From the NCBI GenBank assembly GCA_010279815.1, contig QEOQ01000316.1:908727-972726 (forward strand): 64,000 nt of DNA, read 5' to 3'. The notes beneath the pieces are model-generated. The model was given only the letters and a program-made list of their open reading frames with translations, made no database searches and was not told the DNA's origin. The stretch is from Brachionus plicatilis. Taxonomy: Eukaryota > Rotifera > Eurotatoria > Ploima > Brachionidae. The position numbers and the translations under genes were made by a program. Position 1 is the stretch's first letter; each line of letters opens with the position of its first letter. Positions 22,321 through 32,768 of this stretch are shown here, in pieces.

Positions 22321-24642
22321 TCAATGCATTAAATCCTGGACGCTAGTGAGCCGTTTGACTTTTGTCAGCGTCACAATGGGATTCAATTCAAGCATTGATT
22401 TTTGACATGTTGCGTCAAGAACTCGGCTTGAATTCTAAATTAATTTGTCAAGCATTGGTTGTGATTGTACACACATGTGACAAATATTGAATTGAATTGT
22501 GAAATGCCTTGGGGAAAATGTTGGAAAATTTGCCAACTAAGACGTAAAATCAATATTTTTTTGTTGAAAAAAAAAATCAAAGAAAAAAAAAAGCAACAAC
22601 AACAGCCGATGCTGGTGTTATATTTAATCTTTTATCAACAACAAAATATTTGAGATAAAAATTCAATCCTAATTAAATTAGCTTGCTCATTTTGAATAAT
22701 CAGCAAATAATTGGAAAACGAAGAAATTTGATAAAAAGCCTGGGTCATTCGAAAAAATTCTGAGCCAAAAAAAAAAAAAAAAAATGTAAATTAAATTTAG
22801 TCGGTCATGTCTGTGGCAACGTGAGCATATGCCGATAAGCGATTATGGTGTCACTTGAATTAATAGAACAAATCTAGAAGAAAAAAAAAACTCTGACTAT
22901 CGCTTGAGACACAGCAAAAGTAGAACGCTTAAACTAAGCTGAGCATTCAACTCTTAAAATCTATTATGACATGAATAGCGTAAAATTAATATTCATTTCT
23001 TAATGACATTTAAATGACAAATAAAATTTTCTGTTTAGTCTCATCTGAGACGGGCTAATTTAAATTTTTGGAGCAAAGTCGAGCTCCCAAACAACAACAA
23101 AAATAACTTTAATCAGTAAGCCAATTCGGAGCTTTTAATTAATGTCATATTTATTTATGTTCAAGACCCAGATATTCAATTTAAATCTATTTAAGAAAGA
23201 GAGCATATGTGCAAGGATGCCCGGCTCCAATCGAGAACCCTCGACCTCGATTCGGGCCCCGCTGCACATATCTCAAAATATCGCTAGTGATCTTTATTCA
23301 AAACACTTGCCATATTTACTTGAGAGCAAAAAAAGACTTTCTCAATTGAAAACTTGCTCACTTGGGCCCTCGACTAAATTTGAAAAATAAGCTACAATCA
23401 AAAATATTTAATTATAAGGCCAATCAATCCCATTAATCCAAAAACACATTTAAGAGTACGAAAAAAAATCGAATTCACTTAATCCAAAGCGAATTTGGTC
23501 CAATCTTAAAAATGTGGATTAATTAGCTTTTTTTCTTTTTTTTTTTTTTTTATTTTAATTTAGATTTTTGAAGCCGCTTTTAAATTTGCACCAAACCTAG
23601 TGCTTATACAATGGAGCACAATTGTTGTATAGACTTTGAGATTAAAAGCTATTTTAAAATATTACTTTAATAAATGATTGATGGAAACGCGTACAAAAGT
23701 GTAAGCTTGTTAGTACGAGAAATGAAATGCATACACAGTTGCTTTTGATAATTAATAAATGAGAGATTGAAGTGTAAAAATTGCATGGTGTTTGTGCATC
23801 ATCATATTGAATATATATATATATATGCATTTGTATTTAATTGAGCAATAAATTATTTCTTTTCCTTTGTATTAAACACAAATCGATAGAATTTATATTT
23901 GAATTAATTCGTTTTTAAAATTTTACATCCTTATCATATTATTTAAATAAATTATTCTCTCTTGTTAAATTGGAAAATAGCTCAAAATGTTCTACACATC
24001 TATTTATTCTTGAAAAACAAGATTAATTTATTCTCCATCAGGCCAATCTTCAATAATGTACAAGAAAAAAAATCTGGAAAATAAAAAACCAGCTTCATTC
24101 ATCAAAAGAAGATTTTTCATTTTAGAAAATAAAATTTTATCTTTAATGGTTTCTCAAGCGCGTAAAATTTATTTACTTTTTTTAAATTAGTAAATAAAAA
24201 AAATTAAATAATTCATTGCCAATTTTAATTTCGCAATTCTAGCATAAATGTAAAATTTTTATAAAATTTTAAATGGATTAATTATTTATGAAATTTAATG
24301 TGATTTGTAAATCAGATTTTTGTTTTATTTTTCAACTTGTCTATGAGGCTTAAAATTTTATTAAATAAATAATTATACATGATGAACAAAAAAATCACTT
24401 TTATCATCTCAAATATATGAGAAACATTTTTTATTTCATTTAAAACATTTGAGGCTAAAAACAAAAAATGAGTTCACTAGTTCTACTAGCGATTTAAAAG
24501 GTTGTTGAAGTTTTCTTTCTCGAATTGGGACTAGAAAACAAAAATAACAAAGTGTATAAATTTTGAATTTTTTTCCATTATTTTATTATGCTTTTGAATC
24601 ATGAGATATCCTGAACCAAAGCTTTTAGCGCAAAACACTTAC

Positions 24643-24720
24643 CGTAAACGCTTGCAGACTACTCCAGGGCTTAACCTCATTTTCCGGATTTATTCCACTG
24701 GAATAGTTCCCATCGACACC
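24643..24720 (-). other. Candidate 5' exon with strong splice donor
   Basis: On the minus strand the sequence TTTACG is followed by GTAAGT, a full-consensus donor. The 75 bases before it are open in one frame after a stop and are not AT-biased. It points toward the zinc-finger gene 9.4 kb downstream. It could be a noncoding first exon of that gene or an exon of a gene lost in the assembly gap. Confidence 0.3.
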
Positions 24721-24784
24721 ATGTTAAAACATTTTTTTTTAATTTTATGGAATTGTGATAGATTTTTTGATTTATTCTAAGATT

Positions 24785-25392
24785 NNNNNNNNNNNNNNNN
24801 NNNNNNNNNNNNNNNNNNNNNNNNNNNNNNNNNNNNNNNNNNNNNNNNNNNNNNNNNNNNNNNNNNNNNNNNNNNNNNNNNNNNNNNNNNNNNNNNNNNN
24901 NNNNNNNNNNNNNNNNNNNNNNNNNNNNNNNNNNNNNNNNNNNNNNNNNNNNNNNNNNNNNNNNNNNNNNNNNNNNNNNNNNNNNNNNNNNNNNNNNNNN
25001 NNNNNNNNNNNNNNNNNNNNNNNNNNNNNNNNNNNNNNNNNNNNNNNNNNNNNNNNNNNNNNNNNNNNNNNNNNNNNNNNNNNNNNNNNNNNNNNNNNNN
25101 NNNNNNNNNNNNNNNNNNNNNNNNNNNNNNNNNNNNNNNNNNNNNNNNNNNNNNNNNNNNNNNNNNNNNNNNNNNNNNNNNNNNNNNNNNNNNNNNNNNN
25201 NNNNNNNNNNNNNNNNNNNNNNNNNNNNNNNNNNNNNNNNNNNNNNNNNNNNNNNNNNNNNNNNNNNNNNNNNNNNNNNNNNNNNNNNNNNNNNNNNNNN
25301 NNNNNNNNNNNNNNNNNNNNNNNNNNNNNNNNNNNNNNNNNNNNNNNNNNNNNNNNNNNNNNNNNNNNNNNNNNNNNNNNNNNNNNNNNNNN
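24785..25392. other. Assembly gap (608 N)
   Basis: Unknown bases. The open frames reported through it are artefacts. The sequence just to the right (to 25557) looks like the right part of a hAT-type element whose left end must lie in the gap or to its left. Confidence 0.99.
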
Positions 25393-25557
25393 TTTCCAAG
25401 TCCAGGCTTTAAAATTTTGAATACTGAAGAAGAATTGTGAAGACATTTTGCTAAAATTGCAGGAAAATTCTGAAATATGGCAAATCTATTGCATTAGACA
25501 ACCCAAGAGCATTTTTTTTGGTATGAAGCCTGATCTAGTGACTTTTAAACAACTCTG
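25393..25557. mobile_element. Right part of a hAT-type element
   Basis: Ends in GACTTTTAAACAACTCTG, the family end seen at 21509 and 41559. The left end is hidden by the gap. A 60-codon frame across it is a by-product. Confidence 0.55.
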
Positions 25558-25636
25558 TAAAAAATCGACACTTAAAGCGTTAAATAGACTAAATGACGAG
25601 CCATCCGAACATGAAAAGTCATCTTTTTAAAACATA

Positions 25637-25865
25637 CAGTGCCGATTTGACAAGTGGATTTCTGGTAATTGGTAAAAATAAAAAGGCCAAAAAAAAAAGC
25701 TCATTTTTTTTGACTTTTTTATTATTTTCTAATAAATTTTGAAAAAATTAGTTTCTATTTATTTGTTTATATTTTACCAAAATTTACTTTATTTTCCTAT
25801 TTTTTACTAATCTTTACTTAAATTTACGTAAAATGACCAGAAATCCATTTGTCAAATCGGCACTG
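25637..25865. mobile_element. Tc1/mariner-type MITE, 229 bp
   Basis: Terminal inverted repeats of about 30 bp begin CAGTGCCGATTTGACAAG on the left and end CTTGT-like to GGCACTG on the right, with TA on each side. CAGTG ends and TA duplication are typical for Tc1/mariner. The centre contains ATTTACGTAAAAT words. Noncoding. Confidence 0.85.
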
Positions 25866-25867
25866 TA

Positions 25868-26359
25868 CATGGCATTGTGAATTTTGGTACAAAAAACAAA
25901 AACAAAATATTGAAAATTCAAAAGCTTAAGTTCTGACGGACCAAAACATGTTCTGTAAATTGTGGCAACTGATACATCCTTTATACCACCAATATACTGA
26001 TTCTGCAGAATTCTGCAAAATTCAGAAAACTGTGAATTTTAGTACAAAAAACAAAAATTAAATATAAAAAACGCCAGAACATTAATCTGAACCGACTAAA
26101 ACATGTTCTGTAAATTGTAGCAACTAATACATCCTCTGTACTACCATTTAAAGTTGAGTTGGATTTTTAATATCCCAAATTCACAATTTTCTGAATCTTG
26201 CAGATTTATTGCAGAGTTTTGCAGAATCAGTATATTGGTGGTACAAATGATGTATCAGCTGCTACAATTTACAGAACATGTTTAGGTCCTTCAGAACATA
26301 AGCTTTGGGATTTTTAACATTTTGTTTTTGTTTTTTGTACCATAATTCACAATGCGCTG
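25868..26359. mobile_element. Second Tc1/mariner-type MITE, adjoining the first
   Basis: Left end CATGGCATTGTGAATTTTGG and right end with inverted CAGCGCATTGTGAATTATGG, flanked by TA. The arms are similar for about 150 bp, including GGTACAAAAAACAAAAAC and AACATGTTCTGTAAATTG. A third, partial arm copy lies in the middle. Its left TA is the same TA that closes the element at 25637-25865. Confidence 0.8.
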
Positions 26360-26477
26360 TACATTAGACCGATTTTATTCTACAGACTAGAAAATCTTTT
26401 ATTAATTAACAAGAAAAACTAAAATTAAAAAGAATTGAAGTCAATATTGCTAAAATAATGATAAGCCTTAATATCAT

Positions 26478-27130
26478 ATAGCCGAATGGTTTGTGTGTTA
26501 GTCATGCAAGCAGAGGATCGAGGGTTCAAAACCCGCTGAGGGTGAAAAAATCTTCAAAATATCTCTGCAGTACGTGACGAATGTTTAAACCCCTTTCATC
26601 ATAAAAATAGGGCTACCGGTTTCGACTGGGTAATAATAGCGGTGTAGATGATCAACTCAATGCAGTAACCTCTGCTCAAAAAGATAGAGAGGTAGAACGA
26701 AACATATAAAAAGATAAAAAAACATATATAAAGAAAAAAAAACATAAAGCAAAATTATAATTTTATTTCAGGGAAAAAAACATGTAATCAGTTGAATAAA
26801 AAAGATAAAACACATAAACCAAAATCAAAAATTTTTTAATTCTTAAATTTAATTTAAGAGAAAAACACATAAAATCAATTGAAAAAAAAGATAAACAGCA
26901 TTAATTTAATTTTAATTTCTTCATTAATTTTTTTTCATTAATTAACATGTTTTTTTTCTCTCATTATATAAGCTAAATTTGCTAAATAAGTTATATGTTT
27001 TTTCCTCTTTTTTAATGTTTTTTTCTCTTTTTTTATGTTTTTTTCTACCTCACCCAAAAAGATACAGGAAAAGGAGATTAGCGCCTCCACATTTTCCACT
27101 AGGATAGAAAGGGACATATTATTATATTGT
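26478..27130 (+). mobile_element. tRNA-derived SINE, split by an insertion
   Basis: The head has an A-box-like TAGCCGAATGG and a B box GGTTCAAAACC (26523-26533), as in tRNA-derived SINEs. A body follows with GATCAACTCAATGCAGTAACC, a block that recurs at 34615-34640. The SINE breaks at 26686 and resumes at 27065 with GATTAGCGCCTCC, and the 369 bp between are a separate element with its own target duplication. Confidence 0.7.
26687..27055. mobile_element. Mutator-like MITE inserted in the SINE
   Basis: Flanked by an exact 9-bp duplication AAAAAGATA (26678-26686 and 27056-27064). Ends are GAGAGGTAGAACGAAACAT and, inverted, GGTGAGGTAGAAAAAAACAT. Nine-bp duplications are usual for Mutator-like elements. 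A relative lies at 55305-55708. Confidence 0.7.
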
Positions 27131-27135
27131 TATTA

Positions 27136-27482
27136 CCTATAAGGTGCCGAACAACAGACTTTTTTCTAGCGTTGAATATTGAACCAAATAAAGAACCTAA
27201 AGAAAAAACTAAATGTGACTTTTATCTTCAACTGCCGACAAATACAATAATCGAGACTAATACACACACAAAATGCATCTAGTCTGAAATAAATGATATT
27301 AAGAACAGCTACGGCGTAGAAGACAAAACTGACACAACAAACCTTTGCCAAATAATTTAAAACCACATTAAAACTGACATGAAAGCAATGTCATCAAATA
27401 ACCAAAAAGTTGACATTATACGCAAGGTGTTCAACATGAAAAACAAGCAGGACCTATGAACAAAGCTTTTTGAAATAGTCAG
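27136..27482 (+). pseudogene. Decayed open frame, unknown family
   Basis: One plus-strand frame reads about 115 codons of ordinary protein composition interrupted by single TAG, TAA and TGA codons (for example KTKCDFYLQLPTNTI and VDIIRKVFNMKNKQD). The flanks are normal AT-rich noncoding DNA. It sits between a SINE and a pogo-like element, so a lost retroelement or transposon gene is likely, but I recognise no domain. The minus-strand frame at 27166-27366 is its shadow. Confidence 0.45.
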
Positions 27483-27602
27483 ATTCTAGAACTTTTTTTA
27501 AACGACTACACATAAACCCTTCTTTTTTTTTTGTTATCTTGTGAACCTTTACTAGCTTAATTTTTTTGTAAGACTATAAACTGATTTGTAATAATGAAAC
27601 TA

Positions 27603-27991
27603 CCGTATTCCCTTGTTCGATAATGCAGCGCCACAACCTAGAACACATCATTGGCGCAGGCGCTATACTAAATCTCGCCCATGTTGAATTCAACTTAACT
27701 TGTGTTGCATGCGCCAAAACCGTATTTCGGGTTGTGGCGATGCACTATATCCAGGGTCTTGAGAATGGTGCTGCATTATTTGAATGATTTAAAAAGAAAA
27801 TATAAAAACAATTCAAGACAATATTTTTTAATTTTAAATTCTTTTTTATTTTTAAACTTTAATGCCGCACCAAATACTTAATTAAAAAAAATTCTTTTTT
27901 TTTTTTTAAATATTATCCCTTTGCTAAACTTAAATAATGCAGCACCATTCTCAAGACCCTGAATACGGAATGAGGGAATGAGGGAATACGG
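27603..27991. mobile_element. TA-flanked inverted-repeat element (pogo/mariner-like)
   Basis: Ends CCGTATTCCCTTGTTCG and, inverted, CCGTATTCCCTCATTCC, with TA on each side. Inner parts share AATAATGCAGC, GGTGCTGCATTATT and CCAGGGTCTTGAGAATGG, arranged as nested inverted copies. Noncoding. Confidence 0.75.
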
Positions 27992-30900
27992 TATTTTTAA
28001 ACGGAATAATTAACTTTTATTTTGTAAAAACTATGCAGTACGCTTTATTTAATAGCGTACTGGAAAGTGGTCGCGCAGCTGCCTTTGATCTAAGCTTAAA
28101 TAAAATAGATTATTTAAACATTTGCTTATTCACAAGCAACAAAAAATAAAATCACAATTGAGCTCTTGTAAAAAAATCTATGTGCTTTAGTTCTCTTAAA
28201 CATCACCAATACCAGCTTTACTTAATTCACACGTATGTATACATATCTGTTTCAGAAATAAAACTTCTTGCTTAAAACACTGTGGAAAATTGCTATTCTA
28301 CTAAAAATAAATAAATAAATTATTTGATGGTTTTTGGTTCTTTTTATCTTTTATGAATTGTCTGAACTGCAGGTGATTAATTCATAATCATAAAGAAAAT
28401 TATTAGATTTTTTTCTTTTTTTTATAAAGCAGGCAACCACCGAAATCACAAAAATGATAATGGTAGTGTTTAGTTTGAATCAAATTTTTTAATGCGAATT
28501 TTTACGAAGAATTTAATTGCTGAATCTTAAATACCTTTGTATTCTGACTGGTAAAAAATTGTTAATTGTTGAGAAAAATTCTGTATTTAAAAAAATTTTT
28601 TCTCTTAAAATTTAATTTTGTGGTTGAATAAAAACTATCCTGATCCTAGAAATATATCACTGATATCACCGATTTTTGGTTTTAAAAAATTTTAAATTAA
28701 AATGTGCGTAAAAAGATAGACTCTGTTTCATTCTGATTGACCTGAGTTTTTTCTAAAATTAATTCAAAAAATAAAAAAAAAATAAAAAATTATGCTTAAA
28801 CTTAATTGTATTTATTTTTTTTAATTCAAAATTTTAACTTTATATTTTTTTGAAACACGTTAATATTCATTCATTTTAATCAATAGCTTATTTTCAACTT
28901 AAAATACTCATTTGCAAACCAAATTCATTGCTCGAAGTTACAACCTAGAGCCCAGATGACACATCAAATAACAGCATATTGTCAAGAAGAAAAATGAAAA
29001 ACACTGTTTGATTTTATTTTTATTTGCAGAAACCATTTAGGTGCTGAACGTAAATAGATTCTACAACTTGATTTAAAAATAAAAATGTGCAAGGATTCTA
29101 AAAATTGAAATTCAAGTGAACAAAATGGAAGGAAAATGAAATGAATTTGATATATGAATCAAAGATTTTAAAGTCTATAAAATATTCAATTCAAATTTTT
29201 AGAAATTATTTTAATTAATTGTATTGAAAAGAATTAAATAAAATTTTATTTTGGAGCATTGCAGAATTTGATCATGGTCAAAAAAATATTAGTTTGTATA
29301 TGATATATTGGTAAATCGAGTGAAAAGAATTATCAAAGAAACTGTTAATCTTTTAATAACCTTTTGAAACCAAACGGATATTTATAACAAACAAATTGAA
29401 AACCTCAGTATTTACCACTGCTGGGCAAAACAAAAATTACCAAAAATATTTATTCTCCTAAAAATGAATTCTGTCATTTTTTTGGCATTAAACTTGATCC
29501 AAAGTTAAAATTTACACAGTATTTCAATCATTTAATGTCATCAAAGACTCGATCTCACAGAACATGTTAATTTAAAAATCTCTAATAACATCGCTATTAA
29601 ATAAATCTGATCTTTGAAAAATTAGAAAAACCTCTAGATTGTTCAAAACAAATTTCTGAGAGTTTAAAATTTTTTTTTTTTCAAATTAAAACGAACACTG
29701 AAAATATATAAGAAAATGATACCGATAAGAATTAGAAAATAAAATTGATGAAAAATGAATGATAGATCAAACAAACTTTTCGTTAAATTTCTGAAATCCA
29801 GATCGTACTATGATTTAATTTCAAGAGAGATAAATGATTTCATAATAAACCATGAAACCAATCTCACAGCTAAGTTTAAAACCTTTAATCACTCTTATTA
29901 ATAATTCAACTTAATAAGCAATTTTAGAACACTTTTAAGCCCTGCTTTACTCTTAAATTTTTTAATCAAGATTTTAGCAACAAAAGTGCTGAAAAGAAAG
30001 CTAGATTCGCTCGTAAATGCCACATAAATGTTTTCAAAATAAAATAATCAAAATAATTAGTAATTAAAAGGCTAAATGTATTTTTTACTAAATAAAATAA
30101 AATATTTTTATTCAACAAACTCAGCTGAACCATTACCAAGTGTGCATCTATAAAGTTGTGGTACCGATGGAAGTGTCTTAAGCAAAAAGTTCGAGTCAGT
30201 TCAAGGCAAAATTAGACTAGTGGCTTGATTAAAAAAATAAGATAGTAAGATAAAAAACATATCAATGCATAAAACTATTGAAAGTCTTAATAATTTTTTT
30301 TTTTTATTTTAATTTGGTTTTTGAAAAATTTTTTAAAATTAATTATAAACATAAAATAAAGAGACTATAAATACTAATAATAATTTGTATAAATTCATGT
30401 TTCTCCATTTAGTTTTAAAATTTGAAAAATTTTCTATGAAGAACACAAAATCCTTGTTCTTAGACCGAAATTAAAAAAAACAAATTTACTTTTTAGAAGT
30501 TGAAAAAAAGTGATTACTAATAAATTATTGTTATAAATAAAGAGTTTGAAAAAAAAATTCTTTTTTCCCCAAACATTTAGAGTCTACTAAAAAAGTGCTT
30601 GATTTTTTTTAAAATTAATCAAGCTTTTCTTTTTTTTCTTTTATTAATAAGCAAGTAAAATGTTTGTTTATCAATTGTTTAGACTCAAATGGTTTACATT
30701 TTAGCTTCAGTTATTCATACAAAAAATTTTCATCAGCTTCCTAATATATCTAAATGTATAGGCCATATTTTAAAATATAATTGTCAACATGACTTAAATT
30801 TTCTATCAAATAAATAGTAAATAGCAAATATTTACGAAAAAGTCACTTAATATTAATTATTACTAAAATGTTTCATGGACACACACAAAAAAAATAAATA

Positions 30901-31619
30901 AATAGTTAGTGTTTATAATCAAAAAAATAAAGAAAAAAACAATTTAAACTTGAATACAATCTTTTTTCAGATCGAATATTTCTAGCAAAATTCATCGCAA
31001 TGAAAAATAGTAATAAATATTTATAATCCTGATTTATCTTTTAATTTTCTTTTTTTGTATATAACTTATCAAAAAATATCCTCTAGTTATTTTAGTAAAT
31101 TCAAATGGAGTATTTATAGTTAAACGAAGCATAACCAACTAGGACTAGCAAATTGATCGATTACTCTTAGTTCATATAAATCAATTTAGTTGAAAGCGTC
31201 CTAAGTATCAATTTGTCAAAAAGCCAAAAGAGAAAGAAAAAATTAAGAAAAATTTAAAAACAAATTTCCATTTTATTCACTATATTATATTATTGTATTA
31301 TAAATAATAAAAATGTAGACTAAGGTAAAATTGAGCAGCAATTTTTGCACAACAACAGCAACAAAAATAAAATAAAATAATCTTAGTTTATTTGTTTTTG
31401 ATGATTGATTTAAATCCTATAGTCAGTATTCACTATTGGGCTTAATTCATTCAAATTCGTTCTAATCAATCGATGATTAAATCAAACTTTTCAATTAAAA
31501 TAAACATTACCTAATATCCTAAATTTAATAGATCATGCCACGAATAATATTTATTTATGTGGGTAGATTAAAAATCAGCTTCCTTAGAACAAAAATCCCC
31601 AAAATCTTGTTTATTATCT
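27992..31619. other. Gene-free AT-rich region
   Basis: About 3.6 kb in which I see no gene, RNA or clear repeat. The right part contains the 3' end of the kinase-like gene on the minus strand. Confidence 0.55.
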
Positions 31620-32768
31620 CTAGTTTATTTTGTTTGCCAACCATGGATGCTTTATCAAGCGATCAAAGATCGGCTTTTTGGCAACTTTAACCAAACATCC
31701 GTTGATCAGGTCGGTGAACATTTTGGACGGCTGACCATTGGCACAGCCAAAATAGCTCACGAACGGATAGTTGTCCGCCGACCAGTGTTTGTACTTGGAC
31801 TGAAATTCAGGGCTAAAAATCTCCGTTCCTCTGGTGCACATCAGACTGTAAATGGAAAAGCAAAATGTCCAGCTTAGAATTCTGTCTTGGGGATGTTTTA
31901 GGTGTTTGCCGGCAAAAAATTGCCCTATCGACCTCGAACTAAGACCATCCGAGTCTATGTACTTACCATCTCTTGTAAACAATGGCGGAGTGTACGCCAC
32001 TGTTCTCAAACACACAAATTTTGACTTGGAACTAACCACTGACTCCAAATCGATCAAATAAGCCCGGTCTTTTACCGTGTCGATTAGCACATTCTCTGGC
32101 TTAAAGTCCGTGTAGATAAAACCCTCTTTTTTTAGCTCACTCAACGCTTGGTGTATGCTGTAAAAATGCTTGCGGTAGAACTTTTCGGCCTGGTCGAGTC
32201 TGTGGCGCTTTTTTTCTGACCATTGAAGTAAATTTTCAGACTTTGCCAATCTTGCATACACATACATGTTCACTTTTTTGCGACCACCACCACCATCACT
32301 GTCACCACCAAATTGTCTGCTAATCGAAGAGTAAAATTTGATAAAATTCGATCTATTTTGAGTGAGTGTAGCAATGTATTTTTCTGTGGGTTCTCCTTTT
32401 ATACTCTTGTAGTTGCAGTTTATGAGCCTTGTGCTCCTGTCGTACTTGGCCCGGACTGACTTGTCAAACTCCAGCTTTATGGCTGCCATTTTGGACTTTT
32501 TTTTCTTAAACTTAGTGCCCAGAACACACCGCTTCATTTGTCTTAGTCGCTCCAAGCTCTTGGGATAAATGAGCTCCAGGCTGTTCAAGTCAAATTGGGA
32601 CTCGAGAAAATTGGTGTCCTTGCTGCTTAGCTGGAATATCTCGGCTATTTGATCGTACAGGCCCGATCTGTGACTCGACCTGTGGCTCGATCTGTGGCTC
32701 GATATTCCAGAATCCAATTTGTAAGCATCTAAAAATATGAAACTATTTAGCCAGAGAATAAGCAGCAT
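31620..32768 (-). CDS. Secreted protein-kinase-like protein
   Basis: An intronless frame of 382 residues beginning with a signal peptide (about 1-16), then three SSHR repeats (23-34). A protein-kinase fold follows: AAIK with Lys98, catalytic loop YTDFKPENVLID (219-230) with Asp221, Lys223 and Asn226, and LIDLES with Asp240 in place of DFG. HRD is replaced by YTD, and the glycine loop is weak (VLGTKFKKKK). The key catalytic residues Lys, Asp, Asn and Asp are all there, so activity is possible. It ends with the HPWL typical of the last kinase subdomain. A signal peptide with no membrane helix points to the secretory pathway or outside the cell. It is not a plain FAM20 or VLK member by motif. 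Role unknown. Confidence 0.8.
   Translation of the reverse strand: MLLILWLNSFIFLDAYKLDSGISSHRSSHRSSHRSGLYDQIAEIFQLSSKDTNFLESQFDLNSLELIYPKSLERLRQMKRCVLGTKFKKKKSKMAAIKLEFDKSVRAKYDRSTRLINCNYKSIKGEPTEKYIATLTQNRSNFIKFYSSISRQFGGDSDGGGGRKKVNMYVYARLAKSENLLQWSEKKRHRLDQAEKFYRKHFYSIHQALSELKKEGFIYTDFKPENVLIDTVKDRAYLIDLESVVSSKSKFVCLRTVAYTPPLFTRDGKYIDSDGLSSRSIGQFFAGKHLKHPQDRILSWTFCFSIYSLMCTRGTEIFSPEFQSKYKHWSADNYPFVSYFGCANGQPSKMFTDLINGCLVKVAKKPIFDRLIKHPWLANKIN

Larger units (their letters stand above)
15256..24784. other. Long gene-free but compositionally complex region upstream of the zinc-finger gene
   Basis: About 9.5 kb without a convincing gene, yet with less homopolymer and more mixed sequence than the deserts elsewhere. 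It contains CT/GA runs (15873-15891, 16855-16870, 19101-19116), a CAA run (21085-21125), a TA run (23812-23828), two hAT-like elements and a large inverted repeat. It could be control DNA of the zinc-finger gene or a long 5' intron: a perfect donor motif (ACG then GTAAGT) lies on the minus strand at 24643. The track frames at 14899, 16195, 17342, 17960, 18519, 22119, 22465 and 23142 show no family features. Confidence 0.5.

Noticed and set aside
23215..23270. tRNA- or SINE-like block with GGGTTCTCGATT on the minus strand
   Set aside because: Only a B-box-like word is present, with no foldable tRNA and no body shared with the SINE at 26.5 kb.
24677..25446. Long open frames across the N run
   Set aside because: They consist of unknown bases and carry no evidence.
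25448..25630. 60-codon frame on the plus strand
   Set aside because: It runs through the terminal repeat of a hAT-type element, so it is chance.
31647..32061. Two plus-strand frames of about 70 codons
   Set aside because: Antisense shadows of the kinase-like gene.
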